Made by a program: the position numbers and the translations under genes
Shown: positions 18,722-27,972 of the stretch, one piece after another
How positions within the stretch are numbered: position 1 is the stretch's first letter
Layout: each line of letters begins with the position of its first letter
Notes under the pieces: model-generated
What the model was told of the DNA's origin: nothing
The model's database searches: none
Seen by the model: the letters and a program-made list of their open reading frames with translations, nothing else
DNA from: Plesiomonas shigelloides
GTDB taxonomy: Bacteria; Pseudomonadota; Gammaproteobacteria; Enterobacterales; CAMTGL01
Length of the DNA stretch: 64,000 nucleotides
Direction: 5' to 3'
NCBI RefSeq assembly: GCF_900087055.1
Contig: NZ_LT575468.1
Span: forward strand, 496,001 to 560,000

Positions 18722-19612
18722 TTAGCAGCAGCAAGGTGTCAGCAGGGAATTAATCAGATTTTGCAGCACGATATCTTGGCTCTGTCCACCGTGGTAATAG
18801 ATCCAAATCGGTTGCCGTTCATACACATCGGCTAAGCGTCGCCAAATGAGTTGTGTATCTGGTTGCAGCTGCATGGCGGTGGCCGGTAAGACTGTTAGTC
18901 CCAGACGGCTGTTGACCGCCGCCAAGATAGCGGTGATTTGGCTTAAGGTGGCGGTAATTTTCAGTGTGATATCTTGCTCACTGGCCAGATTCAGTAACGT
19001 GCTGTGGGTAATGTGCGGCTCAGGCAATAAAATCAGATGCTGGTCGCGCAGCTGCTGCACACAAATTTCTTTGTTGGTAGCCAAGGGGTGTGAGGGCGGC
19101 AGCACCACCATCAGTTCATCATCGCAAAACGGTTGTTTTTCAATATTCGGTGGTAGCGCCGGATCGGCCTGCCCAATCACCATATCCAGCTTATGTTCGG
19201 TCAGTTCGGCCAACAGATGAGCGACCGGCGCTTCGGTAATGGTCATGCTGAGCGCCGGTTGGCTGAGGGTATAACGCAGTAGGTTATTGATCACCGGTTC
19301 AACCGATTGCACCATGCCGATACGAATTTGTTGCTGATTGCCACCATGATAATGACGAACGCTTTTTTCCAGCGCGTCGGCATCGCGGATTAATTGGCTG
19401 ACTTGTGGGTAGATATGTTCGGCAAATTCGGTGGGCAACATATGTGATTGGCGCCGCTCAAATAATGCGATGCCGTAATGCTGCTCCAGTTTAATTAATT
19501 GTTGAGATAATGCCGATTGGGTAATAAACGCTTTATTCGCGGCTTTACTGAGATTTTGTTCTTGATACACCAGACTAAAATAATACAGTTGCTTTAAATC
19601 AGTTAGCCGCAT
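18722..19612 (-). CDS. LysR-family transcriptional regulator
   Basis: A 296-residue regulator with an N-terminal winged helix-turn-helix (about residues 4-62, including 'NLSKAANKAFITQSALSQQLIKLEQ', quoted in part). A periplasmic-binding-protein-like effector domain spans about 92-290. The domain order and length are standard. The ligand and targets cannot be read from sequence. It is preceded by a long AT-rich intergenic region, where it may autoregulate. A minor oddity is the C-terminal triple cysteine encoded by three TGC codons just before the stop. Confidence 0.9.
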   Translation of the reverse strand: MRLTDLKQLYYFSLVYQEQNLSKAANKAFITQSALSQQLIKLEQHYGIALFERRQSHMLPTEFAEHIYPQVSQLIRDADALEKSVRHYHGGNQQQIRIGMVQSVEPVINNLLRYTLSQPALSMTITEAPVAHLLAELTEHKLDMVIGQADPALPPNIEKQPFCDDELMVVLPPSHPLATNKEICVQQLRDQHLILLPEPHITHSTLLNLASEQDITLKITATLSQITAILAAVNSRLGLTVLPATAMQLQPDTQLIWRRLADVYERQPIWIYYHGGQSQDIVLQNLINSLLTPCCC

Positions 19613-20348
19613 ACATCCCTCGGAGTAACATGAATCTGGGTGAGATAAAATCCTGACTCAGTCTATAACACAAATATCGTGCTCAAAAAGGTATAACGGA
19701 GCATAAAAAGCACATCGCAGTGTAATCAAAGATAAAATATGGACTCTCAGTGATCCGCATTGTTAACAAAGAAAAATTCACCCACAGCTTACAGATGAAC
19801 TTCGCTAAATATGAAATAAATGGCGAAAATGCTAACAAAATAGGGTGTTGCCGTGTAAATATTGTCATCCAGTAAAAATATGCAGTTTTGCTGGGTGATT
19901 ATGAAATTTCTCGATTTATCTCCCAGTATGCCGGGGAAATGATTTAATCATTGCGCTGAGCAGGTTAACTATTTTATTACGCATCCACGCTGAATATAAA
20001 TGTGCCTATGTTAGCGGCTTGCACCGAAATAATAGCAAAGACTGGGGCGCCGAATTAAGTCAGCGAGGCTGAGAGAGAGAATAGAGATAACGAGCCTGAT
20101 GGTGCGCGAATGGATGATTCAGCTCACGATGCTTAGATCTCGGCGATGTTCACTTCGCTGTATTGCGAACTCTATGTCACGAACTTTGACTCATGTATTA
20201 GCGAACTGCGTGGCGAGGGCGTACCACGGTTTATCTGTCACTTCGGTAGAGCATAAAGCGCGGGCGTGCAAGCAAAACTCTGCAGTTGAGCGATGAGTTT
20301 TTTGCTGAAGTGGTTATACTAGCGCACAGCTGTAAGCCTGAGGTGATT
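19613..20348. other. Long AT-rich intergenic region, LysR regulator / plsC
   Basis: About 735 bp with no convincing gene. The first 400 bp are markedly AT-rich compared with the flanks. Short ORFs here (at 19683-19868 minus and 20099-20296 plus) lack ribosome sites and recognisable sequence. The region should contain the promoters of both divergent genes. No tRNA, repeat or terminator-like hairpin with a U-run was seen. Confidence 0.45.
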
Positions 20349-21089
20349 ATGCTAGTTGTAGTTCGCGCCATTATTGTATTGCTGTATGCGTTGCTGCTGT
20401 GTATCGGTGGCAGTTTATATTGTCTGTTTAGCCCTCGTAATCCACGTCATGTGTATACGTTCGCCCATCTGTTTAGCAAATTAGATCGGGTCATGGGGCT
20501 GAAAGTTGAGCGTCGTTTCCCGCAAGGGTTCGAGCAATTCGGTGACAGCGTGTATATCGCCAATCACCAGAATAATTACGACATGGTGACTGTCTCGGGC
20601 ATGGTGTTGCCGCGTACGGTGACTGTGGGTAAAAAGAGCCTGCTGTGGATCCCGTTCTTTGGTCAACTGTACTGGCTCACCGGTAACATTCTGATTGATC
20701 GAAATAACCGTAGTAAGGCGCATGACACCATTTCTCAGGTGGTGGACAAAATCAAAGAGCGCAATATTTCGGTATGGATGTTCCCAGAAGGAACCCGTAG
20801 CCGTGGCCGTGGTTTGTTGCCATTTAAAACCGGAGCTTTCCATGCGGCGATTGCTGCCGGAGTGCCGGTGGTGATTGTGTGCGCCTCTGAGCAGCACAAC
20901 AAAGTGAATCTGAACCGTTGGAATAACGGGCATGTGATCGTTGAGATGTTGCCTCCTATCGATACCACCGGTTACACCCGTGAAAATGTGCGTGAGCTGG
21001 CGGCGCTGTGCCATCAGATGGCGGCCGATAAAATTGCGCAGTTGAATGCCGAAGTGGCCGAGCGCGAACGTCAAGAGCGCGCGGCGTAA
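20349..21089 (+). CDS. plsC: 1-acyl-sn-glycerol-3-phosphate acyltransferase PlsC
   Basis: A 246-residue inner-membrane enzyme making phosphatidic acid from lysophosphatidic acid. An N-terminal membrane segment (residues 1-22) is followed by the catalytic HX4D motif, H73 to D78 in 'NHQNNYD'. 'GKKSLLWIPFFGQLYWLTGN' and the 'FPEGTRSRGRGLLPFKTGAF' block match E. coli PlsC nearly residue for residue. The frame extends 21 codons upstream, but the ATG at 20349 has GAGGTG just before it and gives the E. coli length (245). ftsP follows as in E. coli. Confidence 0.96.
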   Translation: MLVVVRAIIVLLYALLLCIGGSLYCLFSPRNPRHVYTFAHLFSKLDRVMGLKVERRFPQGFEQFGDSVYIANHQNNYDMVTVSGMVLPRTVTVGKKSLLWIPFFGQLYWLTGNILIDRNNRSKAHDTISQVVDKIKERNISVWMFPEGTRSRGRGLLPFKTGAFHAAIAAGVPVVIVCASEQHNKVNLNRWNNGHVIVEMLPPIDTTGYTRENVRELAALCHQMAADKIAQLNAEVAERERQERAA

Positions 21090-21221
21090 GTCGTATCCAG
21101 CCTGCCTTGGCAGGCTATCGTGGTTTGTTCATGCGCGCCGGCTCCTCGGTTCGTCGCCAGCGCGGGCTGGTGATGGGACCGCCGAGGGCTGGCGCGGGAT
21201 CATTTTGTTTTCGGAGATATC

Positions 21222-22643
21222 ATGGCTCTCAGTCGTCGACGTTTTTTACAGCTGACCGGAGCATCTGTATGTGCCGGGGCTGTCTATCCGGCACTGAAAC
21301 TGGAGGCGGCAACTGGGCCGTCTCAGCCATTACCCATCCCTCCTTTGTTGGAGTATCGGCATGGGCGGCCATTATTTCTGACCCTACAGGGAACGCATTG
21401 GGCGTTTAGTCAAAATGCGGCGCCGGTGTCGGTGTGGGGAGTAAACGGCCGCTATTTGGGGCCGACCGTGCGGGTGAAGCGCGGTGACAACGTGAAGCTG
21501 ATTTACAGCAACCGTCTGGATGAAGCGGTTTCCATGCGAGTGCAGGGGCTGCGGGTGCCGGGGGTGTTGGATGGTGGACCGGCGTGGTTGATGAAGCCGC
21601 GCAAAGAGTGGGCGCCGATTTTACCGGTGCGCCAAGCTGCCTCTACCTGTTGGTACCATGCGGATACCCAAGGCAAGATGGCCGAGCATGTGTATCGGGG
21701 CTTGGCGGGCCTGTGGCTGGTTGATGATGAAAACACCCGCGACTTGCGTTTGCCGAAGCACTATGGCGTTGATGATATTCCGCTGATTTTACAAGATAAG
21801 CGCTTTAATCCGTTTGGTGAGCCGAAGTATGAAGCGGCGCCGGGCGGTTTTATCGGTAACACCTTGCTGATCAATGGCGTGCAAGATCCGTTCATCAATG
21901 TGTCACGTGGCTGGGTGCGTTTGCGTCTGGTGAATGCCTCGAATGCCCGTCGTCTGCTGCTACAGATGAGTGATGCGCGTTCGATGTATGTAATTGCCGG
22001 TGACGCGGGTTTGCTCAATGCGCCGGTGGAGGTCAAGCAGTTCAGCTTGGCTCCCGGTGAGCGCCGTGAGATTCTGATCGACATGAGCAATGGCGATGAA
22101 GTGACCCTCACAGCCGGTGAGTCGGCGGGGTTGGTGGATCGCATCAAGGGCTTGTTTGAGGACTCCAGTATTTTGGTCTCCTCACAAGTGTTGACCTTGC
22201 GCCCAGAAGGCTTGTTGCCGCTGATGACGGATAAGCTACCGGCGCGCTTGCCGGCAGAGGAAGGGGGCGTCAGTAATATCGAGCGCACCCGAACCCTGCG
22301 TCTGGGCGATGTGGCCAGCCCTGGCATCAATGGTGCGGTCTGGAATGAAGGTCGGGTTGATATCGATACCCGTTTTGCGGCCAGTGAGCGTTGGATCGTG
22401 CATGCGTTAACGCCGCAGCCATTTACGTTGCATGGTGCTATGTTCCGGATTCAGTCGGTGAACGGTCAGCCACCGAAAGCCGAAGATGCCGGTTGGAAAG
22501 ATACCGTGTGGGTTGATAGCGAAGTGGAGCTGATCGTGCGCTTTGATCAAACAGCTGGCGCTGATCATCCGTTCCGTTATCACAGTGGCATTTTGGAAAT
22601 GGCCGATCGTGGCACCATGGGGCAATTTACCGTTAACCCATAA
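21222..22643 (+). CDS. ftsP: Cell division protein FtsP (SufI)
   Basis: A 473-residue periplasmic protein with a twin-arginine signal (SRRRFLQL at residues 4-11, then a hydrophobic stretch to about 30). It has three cupredoxin domains of the multicopper oxidase fold but lacks the HCHxH copper ligands: the equivalent N-terminal region reads 'WYHADTQGKMAEHVYRG' and the C-terminal end 'FRYHSGILEMADRGTMGQF'. This is typical of FtsP, which stabilises the divisome under stress, rather than of an oxidase. It lies 132 bp after plsC, as in E. coli, and is probably cotranscribed. Confidence 0.94.
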   Translation: MALSRRRFLQLTGASVCAGAVYPALKLEAATGPSQPLPIPPLLEYRHGRPLFLTLQGTHWAFSQNAAPVSVWGVNGRYLGPTVRVKRGDNVKLIYSNRLDEAVSMRVQGLRVPGVLDGGPAWLMKPRKEWAPILPVRQAASTCWYHADTQGKMAEHVYRGLAGLWLVDDENTRDLRLPKHYGVDDIPLILQDKRFNPFGEPKYEAAPGGFIGNTLLINGVQDPFINVSRGWVRLRLVNASNARRLLLQMSDARSMYVIAGDAGLLNAPVEVKQFSLAPGERREILIDMSNGDEVTLTAGESAGLVDRIKGLFEDSSILVSSQVLTLRPEGLLPLMTDKLPARLPAEEGGVSNIERTRTLRLGDVASPGINGAVWNEGRVDIDTRFAASERWIVHALTPQPFTLHGAMFRIQSVNGQPPKAEDAGWKDTVWVDSEVELIVRFDQTAGADHPFRYHSGILEMADRGTMGQFTVNP

Positions 22644-22673
22644 TCCACTCTCATCGACTGATACAGCAGGCAT

Positions 22674-22713
22674 AAAAAAGCGACCGCATGCGAGGCATGA
22701 CGGTCGCTTTTTT
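22674..22713. terminator. Bidirectional terminator, ftsP / chemoreceptor
   Basis: A 13-bp stem (AAAAAAGCGACCG / CGGTCGCTTTTTT) with a 14-base loop between convergent genes. A-run and T-run flanks make it usable in both directions. Confidence 0.9.
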
Positions 22714-22756
22714 GTATCGCTATGAATGCCTTGTGTCATTCATTAGCCGTGGCGCA

Positions 22757-24376
22757 TCACACCTGAAAGCGCTTGATCAGGCCAGACAGGACGTCGGACT
22801 CATGATAAATCGCTTCGGCTTGTACCGCCGTCTCGCCGGAGACCTGCAGAATTTGCCCTGAGGAGTCGGCCACAGCACGAATATCTTGGCGGATACTCTG
22901 GCTGGCTTGTACCTGCTCTTGCAGGATTTGACGGGTACTTTCCACCATATCGGCTGCGGCGCTGATTTCAGCGCGAATTTGGGTGATGCAGCTGCCGCCG
23001 TCTTGCGCCTGCACGATCCCGCGGTGCAAATCGTCGACCATGGTGTCCATACGCCCTTTGGCATTCAGGCTGCTGGCCTGAACTTGCTTAATGGTGTCAT
23101 GGATTTCGCGAGTCGCGACACTGGTGCGCTCGGCCAGCTTACGCACCTCATCGGCCACCACCGCAAAGCCGCGCCCCTGTTCACCGGCACGCGCCGCTTC
23201 GATGGCCGCATTCAGCGCCAGCAAGTTCGTCTGCTCGGCTACATCACTGATCACCGCCACAATCGCCGAGATGTTGTTGACCTGATCGGCCAGCTCATCG
23301 ATCCGTTGCTGCGTCTCGCCCACATCGCGTTCAATATCAGTCAGGCGACCGACTGCTGCGAAGATGGTCTTGTGGCCATTATCCGATTGCAGACAGGCTT
23401 GCTCACTTTGTTGCCGCGCTTGTTGGGTTTGCTCGGCGGCATAACGGGTTTGCTCGCTAAATTGGTGCGCGGTGGCGGCAATACGGTTGGTAGCATCGCG
23501 CTCTTGCTCAATCAGCTGGGTGCTGTGCTCGGTATTACTCACAATCGAGCGGCTGTGCTCATGCAGGTGCGCGACACTTTGCTGCAGCTGTTGTACCACA
23601 TCATGTAGCGATTGGCGCATGCGCAGCACCGAGGCGTGAATACTGACATCATCACGGTTTGGCTGGGCATGGTGTTGGCTCAGATCGCCATTGGCGACCG
23701 CTTGCACCAGCTGTTTCACATCGGCCGGCTCACCGCCTAAATCATTCAGCAGACCCCAGATCATGCGGCTGATAATCAGCCCGGTAAGGGTGGCAATCAG
23801 AAGACAAATACCCAGCTGCCAACCGGCGTTGGACCAAAATCGCTGGTTAACTTCAGCCTCGCTGATCCCGGTGCCGACCACCCAGTTCCAGCGGGGGGTT
23901 TGCTGGGCGACCGACAGCAAATCCACCACCTGATTGTTACGCTTCGACGTCCAGTGGTACTCGGTATATTGGCCGTGATTGGCGCGCAGGGCATTTTGCA
24001 AAATTGCACCGACACTGTTGCCGCTGGCGTCTTTAAAATCGTGGAAGCTGGTGCCGTGCAGCTGTGGTTCGAGTGGTGTCGCGACGAAGTTCAGCTTCTC
24101 ATCGGCCACATAGACATATTCACTGTCATGATATTTGTTGGCACGTAATAAGTCAGTGGCAATCGCCTTAGCTTGCTGTTCAGGCAATTGGCCGCTGGCC
24201 GCCATCTGCTCAAGCTCAGTAATGGTGGAGAGCGTGCTTTTCATCAATTGTTGAATACGAGCACGATTATCCTGATCGCTGGCCGCCCGCATTGCTAATA
24301 ACCCGATCAGGGAAATACCGACCATGGCGATCAGAAGTCCACCAATCAACAACCATCCTTTGTGTTTTAATTTCAT
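22757..24376 (-). CDS. Methyl-accepting chemotaxis protein with Cache sensor
   Basis: A 539-residue transducer. TM1 is at about residues 10-30. A periplasmic single Cache (sCache_2-like) domain spans about 35-185, with '[22 protein letters not shown]' (in part) and '[14 protein letters not shown]' typical of that family. TM2 is at about 190-210, followed by HAMP and the signalling domain with the conserved tip '[20 protein letters not shown]'. sCache receptors often sense small organic acids, but the ligand here is unknown. The C-terminus has no NWETF-like pentapeptide for CheR/CheB docking. Confidence 0.93.
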   Translation of the reverse strand: MKLKHKGWLLIGGLLIAMVGISLIGLLAMRAASDQDNRARIQQLMKSTLSTITELEQMAASGQLPEQQAKAIATDLLRANKYHDSEYVYVADEKLNFVATPLEPQLHGTSFHDFKDASGNSVGAILQNALRANHGQYTEYHWTSKRNNQVVDLLSVAQQTPRWNWVVGTGISEAEVNQRFWSNAGWQLGICLLIATLTGLIISRMIWGLLNDLGGEPADVKQLVQAVANGDLSQHHAQPNRDDVSIHASVLRMRQSLHDVVQQLQQSVAHLHEHSRSIVSNTEHSTQLIEQERDATNRIAATAHQFSEQTRYAAEQTQQARQQSEQACLQSDNGHKTIFAAVGRLTDIERDVGETQQRIDELADQVNNISAIVAVISDVAEQTNLLALNAAIEAARAGEQGRGFAVVADEVRKLAERTSVATREIHDTIKQVQASSLNAKGRMDTMVDDLHRGIVQAQDGGSCITQIRAEISAAADMVESTRQILQEQVQASQSIRQDIRAVADSSGQILQVSGETAVQAEAIYHESDVLSGLIKRFQV

Positions 24377-24494
24377 GTGCGCTGGATCTCAGACAAAGAC
24401 AATGACAGAGATCGCTATTATCGCATGTCTGCTACAGAGGATAGGTGGCTTGTTTTGCGAGATGAAACAAGTTTTAGAAAGGATTTGGTGTGCC

Positions 24495-24521
24495 ACAGAC
24501 AGGACCAAGGGTCCTGTCTGT
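24495..24521. other. Perfect inverted repeat downstream of ridA
   Basis: A 12-bp perfect arm pair (ACAGACAGGACC / GGTCCTGTCTGT) with a 3-base loop starts 8 bp after the ridA stop. It is a strong hairpin but has no U-run on either strand, so it is a possible factor-dependent terminator or 3'-end stabiliser. Confidence 0.55.
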
Positions 24522-24529
24522 ATAAGAAA

Positions 24530-24919
24530 TCAACCGCGACGCACAGCGATGGCTTCGATTTCGATTTTGACGTCTTTTGGCAGACGCGCCACTTCCACGC
24601 AAGAGCGTGCTGGGAATGGTGCATTGTGTTCGGTAAAGAAGGCTTCGTACTCGGCGTTAACAGCCGCGAAGTCGTTCAGATCTTTGACAAACACGGTAGT
24701 TTTCACGATATCGGCAACACGCAGGCTAGCGGCTTCAACGATAGCACGGACGTTTTCCAGAGATTGACGGGCTTGAGCTACCACGTCTTCTGCGATTTCA
24801 CCGGTAGCCGGGTTCACTGGGATTTGACCGGAGGTGATCACCATGCTGCCAAGATCGACGCCCTGAACATAAGGACCGATGGCGGCAGGGGCTTTTGCGG
24901 TGCTGATCACATGACTCAT
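24530..24919 (-). CDS. ridA: RidA family enamine/imine deaminase
   Basis: A 129-residue cytoplasmic protein of the RidA (YjgF/YER057c/UK114) family, which hydrolyses reactive enamines such as 2-aminoacrylate. 'GPYVQGVDLGSMVITSGQIP', 'NVRAIVEAASLRVADIVKTT' and the C-terminal 'EIEAIAVRR' are conserved. The frame is open upstream, but the ATG at 24919 with GGAA before it gives the standard 128-aa form. The pyrB-pyrI-ridA order is that of E. coli, so it is probably read from the pyr transcript or from a promoter in the 130-bp gap. Confidence 0.95.
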   Translation of the reverse strand: MSHVISTAKAPAAIGPYVQGVDLGSMVITSGQIPVNPATGEIAEDVVAQARQSLENVRAIVEAASLRVADIVKTTVFVKDLNDFAAVNAEYEAFFTEHNAPFPARSCVEVARLPKDVKIEIEAIAVRRG

Positions 24920-25052
24920 AACGCTTCCTTTTATTCGGTTTAAAAAGAGTTCGTTAGGATTATAAAGCCTGTGCAACAGGAAACACAGTGAGCCGTGCCA
25001 AAGGCTGACACGGCAATTGTAAGCTAAATCGAGTCAGTTGATGGCGAGTCGA

Positions 25053-25517
25053 TTACAGCTGCTCGGTAACCACTTCACTATCAAACACTTTTTCACAGTA
25101 TTTGCACTTTAACAGCACCTGCTGGGCTTTTTTGCGCACCCAAAAACCAGAGCTAACCGGCTCGCTGTGGCTGATACAGTTACTGTTCGGGCAGTTCAGC
25201 ACATGCTCGATGTACTCCGGCAGTTCCAGATGCCGTTTTTGCACCACCTGATAGTTTTCAATCTGGTTTACGGTGGCATCTGGCGCATAGATAGCCAACT
25301 GGTTAGCTTGCTCGCCAGTTAAGAACACATTTTCAATCTTGATCAGATCTTTTTGTCCCAAAGCAGCGGAGGGCAGGTTTAAGCCCACGGTGATCCGCTG
25401 GCGTGTTTCGCTGAACTTAAACAGGCTCAAAATCTTGATGCCGATGGTGGCCGGAATATGGTCGATCACGGTGCCGTTTTTGATGGCTTCAACCTGCAGT
25501 TTATTTTCACGTTCCAT
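25053..25517 (-). CDS. pyrI: Aspartate carbamoyltransferase regulatory chain
   Basis: A 154-residue regulatory subunit of ATCase, which binds ATP/CTP/UTP and transmits allostery to PyrB. The N-terminal nucleotide-binding domain begins '[19 protein letters not shown]'. The C-terminal zinc domain has the four cysteines in 'CPNSNC' and 'CKYC'. It follows pyrB by 10 bp. Its presence indicates an enterobacterial-type holoenzyme. Confidence 0.97.
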   Translation of the reverse strand: MERENKLQVEAIKNGTVIDHIPATIGIKILSLFKFSETRQRITVGLNLPSAALGQKDLIKIENVFLTGEQANQLAIYAPDATVNQIENYQVVQKRHLELPEYIEHVLNCPNSNCISHSEPVSSGFWVRKKAQQVLLKCKYCEKVFDSEVVTEQL

Positions 25518-25527
25518 GCTCAGCTCC

Positions 25528-26466
25528 TTAGGCCAGATTCAGTTCAGGATTCAGTACCAATGCCAGCAGTGCCTGACGGGCATACACGCCGTTATCGGCT
25601 TGCTGGAAATAGTAGGCGTAGGGGGTGGTGTCCACGTCCACGGTGATCTCATCGATACGCGGCAGTGGGTGCAAAATCTTCAAGTTTGGGCGCGCATCGC
25701 TCAGTGCCGCAGCGGTGAGGACAAACTGCGATTTCAGGTTGGCGTATTCGGATGGGTCAAAACGCTCTTTCTGTACTCGCGTCATGTACAGAATATCTAC
25801 CTGCGGGATCACCTCTTCCATCGAAGTATGCAGGCTGTAGGTGATGCCTTTGCTGTCCAGCTCTTCGAGGATGTAATCCGGCATTGCCAGAGCATCTGGG
25901 GCGATAAAATAGAAACGGTTGCCGTTGAATTTGGCCAAGGCTTGAGTCAGCGAGTGCACGGTGCGGCCATATTTCAGATCGCCGACCATGGCAATGCTGA
26001 TGTTGTCCAAACGGCCTTGTGTTTCACGCAATGTGAACAGATCCAGCAAGGTTTGGCTTGGGTGCTGGTTAGCGCCGTCACCGGCGTTGAAAACCGGAAC
26101 GCCGTTGGAGAACTCGGAAGCCAAGCGTGCAGCACCTTCTTGTGGATGGCGCATCACAATGGCATCCACATAGTTGCTGATCACGCGAATCGAGTCGGCC
26201 AGCGTCTCGCCTTTTTTACCCAGCGACGTGTTGCTGCCGTCAGCAAAACCAATCACTTTACCGCCCAAGCGCTGAATGGCGGTTTCGAACGACAAACGGG
26301 TGCGGGTCGAGGCTTCAAAAAAGCAGCTGGCGACTACCTTATGTTGCAGTAACGTTGGCTGTGGCGTGGCTTTCAGGCGAGCGGCGGTATCCACCACCAG
26401 CTCCAACTCGGCACGGCTGAACTCCGGAATGGAGATGATGTTTTTGCGGTATAAGGGATTGGCCAT
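25528..26466 (-). CDS. pyrB: Aspartate carbamoyltransferase catalytic chain
   Basis: A 312-residue catalytic subunit making N-carbamoyl-L-aspartate, the committed step of pyrimidine synthesis. The carbamoyl-phosphate site 'STRTRLSFE' is near residue 53, '[17 protein letters not shown]' near 135, and '[10 protein letters not shown]' near 267. The first residues '[17 protein letters not shown]' match the mature enterobacterial protein. Expression is likely set by the attenuator and leader peptide just upstream. It is the first gene of pyrB-pyrI(-ridA). Confidence 0.97.
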   Translation of the reverse strand: MANPLYRKNIISIPEFSRAELELVVDTAARLKATPQPTLLQHKVVASCFFEASTRTRLSFETAIQRLGGKVIGFADGSNTSLGKKGETLADSIRVISNYVDAIVMRHPQEGAARLASEFSNGVPVFNAGDGANQHPSQTLLDLFTLRETQGRLDNISIAMVGDLKYGRTVHSLTQALAKFNGNRFYFIAPDALAMPDYILEELDSKGITYSLHTSMEEVIPQVDILYMTRVQKERFDPSEYANLKSQFVLTAAALSDARPNLKILHPLPRIDEITVDVDTTPYAYYFQQADNGVYARQALLALVLNPELNLA

Positions 26467-26569
26467 GGTGCGCTCCTCTGCAGCCTGACGGGGTATGGAC
26501 GAAAAAAAAGCCCCTGCAATTGAGGGGCTTTTTCTTGTAATAACGAAAGTGCCTGTACTGGACCTTCAC
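26339..26569 (-). CDS. pyrL: Putative pyrBI leader peptide (pyrL-like), running into pyrB
   Basis: A GTG-started frame lies on the leader RNA. Its start (residues 1-8 MKVQYRHF) and the stretch PLNCRGFFF over the attenuator stem resemble the E. coli PyrL leader (VQ..RHF and PLNRGAFF, from memory). An in-frame TGA just upstream limits the start. In E. coli, coupling of leader translation to UTP-sensitive pausing controls attenuation. Two differences stand out: the phenylalanine-rich, U-rich pause segment ahead of the stem is absent, and no stop occurs before pyrB, so the frame overlaps pyrB by 128 nt in a different frame, for 76 codons in total. No clear ribosome site is visible. Only the first ~30 codons carry the resemblance. 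Confidence 0.55.
   Translation of the reverse strand: MKVQYRHFRYYKKKPLNCRGFFFVHTPSGCRGAHHGQSLIPQKHHLHSGVQPCRVGAGGGYRRSPESHATANVTAT
26502..26533 (-). promoter_or_regulatory. pyrBI attenuator (intrinsic terminator)
   Basis: On the minus strand, AGCCCCT / AGGGGCT form a stem around a CAATTGC loop, followed by eight Us and ending about 35 bp before pyrB. It lies inside the pyrL-like reading frame, as in the enterobacterial pyrBI attenuator, where high UTP uncouples translation and allows termination. Confidence 0.88.
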
Positions 26570-26781
26570 GGCGGATCAAAAAACCACGAACGGCCGCGAA
26601 GTGGGCGGCATGTCGGCGCAATGTAACGTTTGCGTGACGCATTCGCAATGATCCTGACCAGCTGACAGACAAATTGTCGCGCATTATACGCAAAAACGCG
26701 GTCGCTGCAATATTCACCTTGCGGCCGGAGATCGCCAACAGTGCGCACGGTGGTAAATGACCGTGCGCACTCGACAATCGA

Positions 26782-27786
26782 TTACGCGCCGAGTGTGGCC
26801 ACCATCACAGCTTTGATGGTGTGCATCCGGTTTTCTGCTTCATCAAACACAATCGAATAGGGGGATTCAAACACCTCATGGGTGACTTCCAACCCTTGCA
26901 TGCCGTATTTGGCGCTTACCTCGCGGCCGATTTCGGTTTGATCGTCATGGTAGGCCGGTAAGCAGTGCATGAATTTCACCTGTGGATTACCGGTTTGGCG
27001 GATCACGTCCATGTTAATCTGATATGGCTTCATCAGGGCAATCCGCTCGGCCCACGCACTTTCTGGCTCGCCCATGGAGACCCACACATCGGTATACAGG
27101 AAATCCACGCCCTGCACGCCTTCGGCGACGTTATCGGTTAAGGTCAGCTTGGCACCGGTGGTAGCGGCAATGGCTTGGCACTGTGCAACCAGTGACTCTT
27201 CCGGCCAAAAGGCTTTCGGGCCGACCAAACGCAGATCTAATCCCATCAGCGCCGCGCCTTCTAACAGCGAGTTCCCCATGTTATTACGGGCATCGCCGAG
27301 ATACGCCAGCTTCATCTGGTTTAACGGTTTGCCTTGTCCATGCTCGAGCATGGTCAGGAAATCGGCTAAGATCTGCGTGGGGTGAAACTCATCAGTTAGG
27401 CCATTCCAGACCGGCACACCGGCATAGCGCGCCAACTCTTCGACCCGCGCTTGACCAAAGCCCCGATATTGAATGCCGTCATACATCCGTCCGAGAACTC
27501 GCGCCGTGTCGGCCATTGACTCTTTACAGCCGATTTGTGAACCAGATGGGCCTAAGTAGGTAACGTGTGCGCCCTGATCATGGGCCGCCACTTCAAAGGC
27601 ACAGCGGGTACGGGTAGAGGTCTTTTCAAAGATCAGCGCAATGTTTTTTCCCTGTAAGCGAGGTCGCTCATAACCGCCGTATTTGGCCTTTTTCAGCTCA
27701 CTGGCCAGCTCAATTAAGTGCTGGATCTCTTTGCTGGTGAAATCGGTGAGTTTTAATACGTTCCGGTTACGCAGGTTAAAAGCCAT
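26782..27786 (-). CDS. argI: Ornithine carbamoyltransferase
   Basis: A 334-residue enzyme making citrulline from ornithine and carbamoyl phosphate. The carbamoyl-phosphate motif 'STRTRCAFE' is near residue 56, '[15 protein letters not shown]' near 131, the ornithine-binding SMG loop 'WVSMGE' near 235, and 'HCLPAYHD' near 273. Length and sequence match enterobacterial ArgI/ArgF. Tandem ARG boxes over its promoter indicate ArgR repression and hence a biosynthetic role. It is divergent from rraB, as in E. coli. pyrB is next on the same strand but separated by about 315 bp with its own leader. Confidence 0.96.
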   Translation of the reverse strand: MAFNLRNRNVLKLTDFTSKEIQHLIELASELKKAKYGGYERPRLQGKNIALIFEKTSTRTRCAFEVAAHDQGAHVTYLGPSGSQIGCKESMADTARVLGRMYDGIQYRGFGQARVEELARYAGVPVWNGLTDEFHPTQILADFLTMLEHGQGKPLNQMKLAYLGDARNNMGNSLLEGAALMGLDLRLVGPKAFWPEESLVAQCQAIAATTGAKLTLTDNVAEGVQGVDFLYTDVWVSMGEPESAWAERIALMKPYQINMDVIRQTGNPQVKFMHCLPAYHDDQTEIGREVSAKYGMQGLEVTHEVFESPYSIVFDEAENRMHTIKAVMVATLGA

Positions 27787-27830
27787 ATGTCCGTCCTTGT
27801 TTGCATATCTATCTTTTGTTTGTGGTTAAT

Positions 27831-27869
27831 ATCGACTATTTATTCAATCTATTTGAGTTTTTATTTGTT
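27831..27869 (-). promoter_or_regulatory. Two tandem ARG boxes upstream of argI
   Basis: On the minus strand, TGAATAAATAGTCG (core 27833-27846) matches 8 of 10 conserved positions of the TGAAT-N4-ATTCA ArgR site. CAAATAAAAACTCA (core 27854-27867) matches 7 of 10. The cores are exactly 21 bp apart, that is, two 18-bp boxes with a 3-bp gap, the arrangement bound by one ArgR hexamer. Confidence 0.75.
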
Positions 27870-27874
27870 TTCAA
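27846..27874 (-). promoter_or_regulatory. Candidate sigma-70 promoter of argI
   Basis: TTGAAA (27869-27874) and TAGATT (27846-27851) are separated by 17 bp and fall within the ARG-box pair, so ArgR binding would block polymerase. The predicted start is near 27839, giving a ~50-nt leader. Confidence 0.6.
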
Positions 27875-27972
27875 GTGTTGTGTTTAATTTATAAGCAATG
27901 GAAGTATCGGTGGTGAGGCGCGGCAGGGTGTGGGACAATGAAAACCGAATTACTTAACTCTCTGGAGGCCTT

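Noticed and set aside
19683-20296. Short ORFs of 61 (minus) and 65 (plus) codons upstream of plsC
   Set aside because: No ribosome site, no domain, and AT-rich or random composition.
21222-22643. Multicopper oxidase (CueO-like) assignment
   Set aside because: The cupredoxin fold is present but the HCHxH copper-ligand motifs are missing, and the gene follows plsC, so FtsP is the better call.
26373-26777. 134-codon minus-strand ORF upstream of and overlapping pyrB
   Set aside because: No recognisable domain; it covers the attenuator in a frame different from the pyrL-like frame and extends into pyrB, so it is most likely a chance opening.
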